Source of the DNA: an uncultured Collinsella sp.
GTDB lineage: Bacteria; Actinomycetota; Coriobacteriia; Coriobacteriales; Coriobacteriaceae
Length of the DNA: 5,550 nucleotides
Reading direction: 5' to 3'
NCBI GenBank assembly: GCA_900543615.1
Contig: UQSC01000118.1
Coordinates: 1-5,550 of the forward strand
Shown here piece after piece: positions 4,315-5,550 of the stretch; the stretch's first letter is position 1; each line of letters opens with the position of its first letter. The notes under the pieces are model-generated. The model was not told where the DNA came from and did not search any database. It worked only from the letters and a program-made list of their open reading frames with translations. The position numbers and the translations under genes are program-made.

Positions 4315-4534
4315 GCATATCATCATCCTCGAATTCGCCAAGGTAGGTGTAATGGTGATAGCGTTCCCCATCATACTCGTACCCAGTGTAGTCATAACCT
4401 CTCTGAGTAACCCCTTGATAAGGCTTGAACTCCGCCTCAGCCTCTTCTTTGGTGTAGTGGTCAGCATCGAACCAAACGCCCTCGGTCTTATCATCGCCCC
4501 AGCCGAGCTTTTTGCCCTTGAATACGTGTCTCAT
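4280..4534 (-). CDS. Unrecognised acidic, tyrosine-rich small protein, 84 aa
   Basis: I do not recognise the family. The protein is strongly acidic and unusually rich in Tyr, Asp, Glu and Gly, especially in residues 45-70 (GYDYTGYEYDGERYHHY, then GEFEDDD). A basic start (MRHVFKGKKLGWG) precedes it. There is no signal peptide, membrane segment or cysteine. The ATG at 4532-4534 was chosen over a GTG nine bases earlier; neither has a good ribosome site. An extended -10, TGCTACAAT, on the minus strand (4572-4580) gives a leader of about 30 bases. The long hydrophobic-looking frame on the opposite strand is what this acidic composition produces in complement. The gene lies within a lower-GC block (about 4123-4630) unlike its neighbours, suggesting separate acquisition. 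Confidence 0.6.
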   Translation of the reverse strand: MRHVFKGKKLGWGDDKTEGVWFDADHYTKEEAEAEFKPYQGVTQRGYDYTGYEYDGERYHHYTYLGEFEDDDMPTSDADLWNRK

Positions 4535-4571
4535 GGTATCCACACTTTCACTAATGACTCCCGTTTAGGCT

Positions 4572-4580
4572 ATTGTAGCA
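4572..4580 (-). promoter_or_regulatory. Extended -10 promoter of the acidic-protein gene
   Basis: On the minus strand this reads TGCTACAAT, identical to the yjdF promoter word at 2418-2426. No clear -35 is visible at 16-18 bp. It lies 38 bases upstream of the chosen ATG. Confidence 0.45.
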
Positions 4581-4635
4581 CTCTCCCATTCAGCTCGTTC
4601 GTCTTTTCGGCATATCCAACCAACTGTCTTGTCTT

Positions 4636-4897
4636 CAGATGCCCCGACGTCCCCACGGCGTCCATCCCCGTCGTCGCGAAGCTGATGCCCGAGCTTCATT
4701 TGGCCCCATTTCCGCTCATAAGTACCTTGAGGCTACGGAACGTGCCCGAAGCGATAACACCGCTCAACGACAACTCCCGCGAAGTGACGGCTGTGGCCTC
4801 CTTCAGCGCCGAACGCGAGTTGAACGCGTGTTACATTCGCGCCGTGCGCCACAACGCGCTCATGCCATCCACCGGCGCAAGCGCCAAGAACCCGTAA
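4636..4897 (+). pseudogene. Possible gene remnant without a start
   Basis: One plus-strand frame from about 4640 to the TAA at 4895-4897 has mostly G or C in third positions, like the window's real genes, and ends REVTAVASFSAER, then STGASAKNP. The frame has no ribosome site, no start near its left edge, and runs back into the antisense of the acidic-protein gene, where the bias vanishes. It may be the 3' part of a gene cut when the lower-GC block was inserted. I do not recognise the family, and chance bias over 85 codons is possible. Confidence 0.3.
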
Positions 4898-5023
4898 AAC
4901 CAACAGCTCGTGCACGGCCACGAACCCGCGCCCACGTCGCCTCCGCTTACGACGAGCCTAGCTTGCTTGGCGGGCATCCACCCAAGACACGCATTGGACG
5001 GCGTTGCACCAACAGCAAGCAAT
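4898..5023. other. Interval with no supported gene
   Basis: Moderate-GC sequence between the possible remnant and the large hairpin. Open frames exist on both strands but without ribosome sites or codon bias. I see no repeat or promoter. Confidence 0.4.
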
Positions 5024-5081
5024 AACCCAGAGGCGCTCCTCATTTGCATTATGCCTAATGAAGAGCGCCTCTATTTGGGTT
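5024..5081. terminator. Large two-part hairpin, possible bidirectional terminator
   Basis: A 16-bp stem with one mismatch joins 5029-5044 (AGAGGCGCTCCTCATT) and 5057-5072. An outer AACCC (5024-5028) / GGGTT (5077-5081) closes it over a 4-base bulge. The loop can refold as CATTA-TGCC-TAATG (5047-5060). T-runs are short on both sides, so it may act as a terminator or as structured DNA near the end of the element. Confidence 0.65.
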
Positions 5082-5100
5082 AAATGCAATATGCGATAAC

Positions 5101-5387
5101 GAAACCCCCGAAGTCAGTACTCATTTCCGACGTCTATGAACACCAGCCAATCGATACTCAAAACGTCGTGAGTACAATTTGAGTACCAACCTGAGCGATC
5201 CCTTGCGAGCAAAAGCAATCTGCCGGTCAGCATTAATTTGAAATGAATTGATGGCGTTGCTTCGGTAATTGAAAGCACTTTAAAACGTACCAGTAAACAA
5301 TTATCCCAGCTAAACAGCTTGAGAGATTGCGTAGCTGGCTTGTATATACCATATACACCACAGTCCGCAGACACCCATGGCATGTAA
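5101..5387. other. AT-rich right end of element B with arm-site-like repeats
   Basis: Composition falls well below that of the flanking genes. TGAGTAC occurs at 5169-5175 and 5180-5186 (11-bp period, same face of the helix). Its inverse GTACTCA lies at 5117-5123 and a 6/7 copy, ATACTCA, at 5154-5160. An 89-codon open frame on the minus strand starts directly behind the guaA terminator without a ribosome site, so I do not call it a gene. The layout resembles recombinase arm sites near an att core. Confidence 0.45.
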
Positions 5388-5389
5388 AT

Positions 5390-5422
5390 AAAAAAAGAGG
5401 GAGGCTGTTTCCGACCTCCCTC
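5390..5422 (-). terminator. Intrinsic terminator of guaA
   Basis: On the minus strand GAGGGAGG (5415-5422) and CCTCCCTC (5397-5404) form a perfect 8-bp stem over a 10-base loop, followed by seven T (5390-5396). It lies 16 bases after the guaA stop. It is on the element side of the att-like core, so the terminator may be supplied by the integrated element. Confidence 0.88.
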
Positions 5423-5437
5423 GCAAAGGGCTATCTA

Positions 5438-5550
5438 CTATTCCCACTCGATGGTTGCTGGGGGTTTGCTAGTGCAATCCAGTACCACGCGGTTGATCTG
5501 GCGGCACTCGTTGGTGATGCGGGTGGAGATCGTGGCGAGCACGTCGTAGG
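5438..5550 (-). CDS. guaA: GMP synthase (glutamine-hydrolysing), C-terminal end, partial
   Basis: Only the last 36 codons are in the window; the gene continues off the right edge. They read YDVLATISTRITNEC, then RQINRVVLD, and end KPPATIEWE-stop, the near-invariant C-terminus of GuaA. GuaA makes GMP from XMP, glutamine and ATP in the cytosol, and this part belongs to the dimerisation domain. The final codons carry the att-like core (5439-5454). Codon use changes abruptly: the 21 complete codons at 5486-5548 all end in G or C. Of the last 15 sense codons (5441-5485), only 8 do. That fits replacement of the 3' end by element DNA during integration while the protein stayed intact. A terminator follows directly. 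Confidence 0.97.
   Translation of the reverse strand, partial: YDVLATISTRITNECRQINRVVLDCTSKPPATIEWE
5439..5454. repeat. att-like core 3 within guaA
   Basis: TATTCCCACTCGATGG overlaps the guaA stop codon and the last codons. It is the intact-gene copy of the cores at 617-632 (16/16) and 3067-3082 (14/16). Position at the 3' end of a conserved gene, with the reading frame kept, is typical of site-specific integration. Confidence 0.8.

Noticed and set aside
4265..4897. 210-codon plus-strand frame with a hydrophobic, membrane-like N-terminal half
   Set aside because: The hydrophobic part is the complement of the acidic minus-strand gene. The start has no ribosome site and codon bias appears only after about 4640, which I list separately as a possible remnant.
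5114..5383. 89-codon minus-strand frame behind the guaA terminator
   Set aside because: The start lies a few bases after the terminator T-run with no ribosome site or promoter. The region is AT-rich with repeat sites.

Overview
The window looks like the downstream side of a chromosomal guaA gene in a high-GC actinobacterium. The style (G/C-ending codons, good Shine-Dalgarno sites, YjdF and Abi_2 family genes) suggests class Coriobacteriia, probably Eggerthellaceae. That assignment is inference; nothing here proves the taxon. The first 50 bases are not biological: they are an Illumina Nextera adapter with an i5 index left on the contig end.

The organising feature is a repeated attachment-like core. 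The 3' end of guaA (minus strand, right edge) ends in the word TATTCCCACTCGATGG (5439-5454). The same 16 bases recur at 617-632, and a 14/16 copy lies at 3067-3082, all in the same orientation. The window therefore reads as a tandem array of small integrated elements stacked at guaA: the end of a left segment (51-616), element A (about 2.45 kb, 617-3066) and element B (about 2.37 kb, 3067-5438). No integrase is visible, so A and B look non-autonomous or depend on a recombinase encoded off the window.

The left segment holds one unrecognised 122-aa gene on the minus strand. Element A carries an Abi_2-family HEPN protein (abortive-infection type). Directly behind it are two tandem transcription units that look like very small RNAs. 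Each has its own sigma70-like promoter, a short hairpin, and an 11-bp stem with a hexaloop followed by a T-run. The first promoter (TTGACA, 16 bp, TAGAAT) lies inside the last codons of the Abi_2 gene. The arrangement resembles a HEPN toxin with RNA antitoxins and is the strongest candidate for an undescribed system here. Element A ends with a YjdF-family gene behind a structured leader that looks like a yjdF riboswitch.

Element B carries a short excisionase-like HTH gene behind duplicated 12-bp repeats, then a second HTH gene that appears truncated where base composition drops. Beyond it are an acidic, tyrosine-rich unrecognised gene on the minus strand, about 400 bp with a coding-like but start-less frame, a large hairpin, and an AT-rich end with arm-site-like repeats and the guaA terminator. 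Elements A and B share a related terminator plus flanking module (2289-2385 and 3483-3604), which supports common descent.
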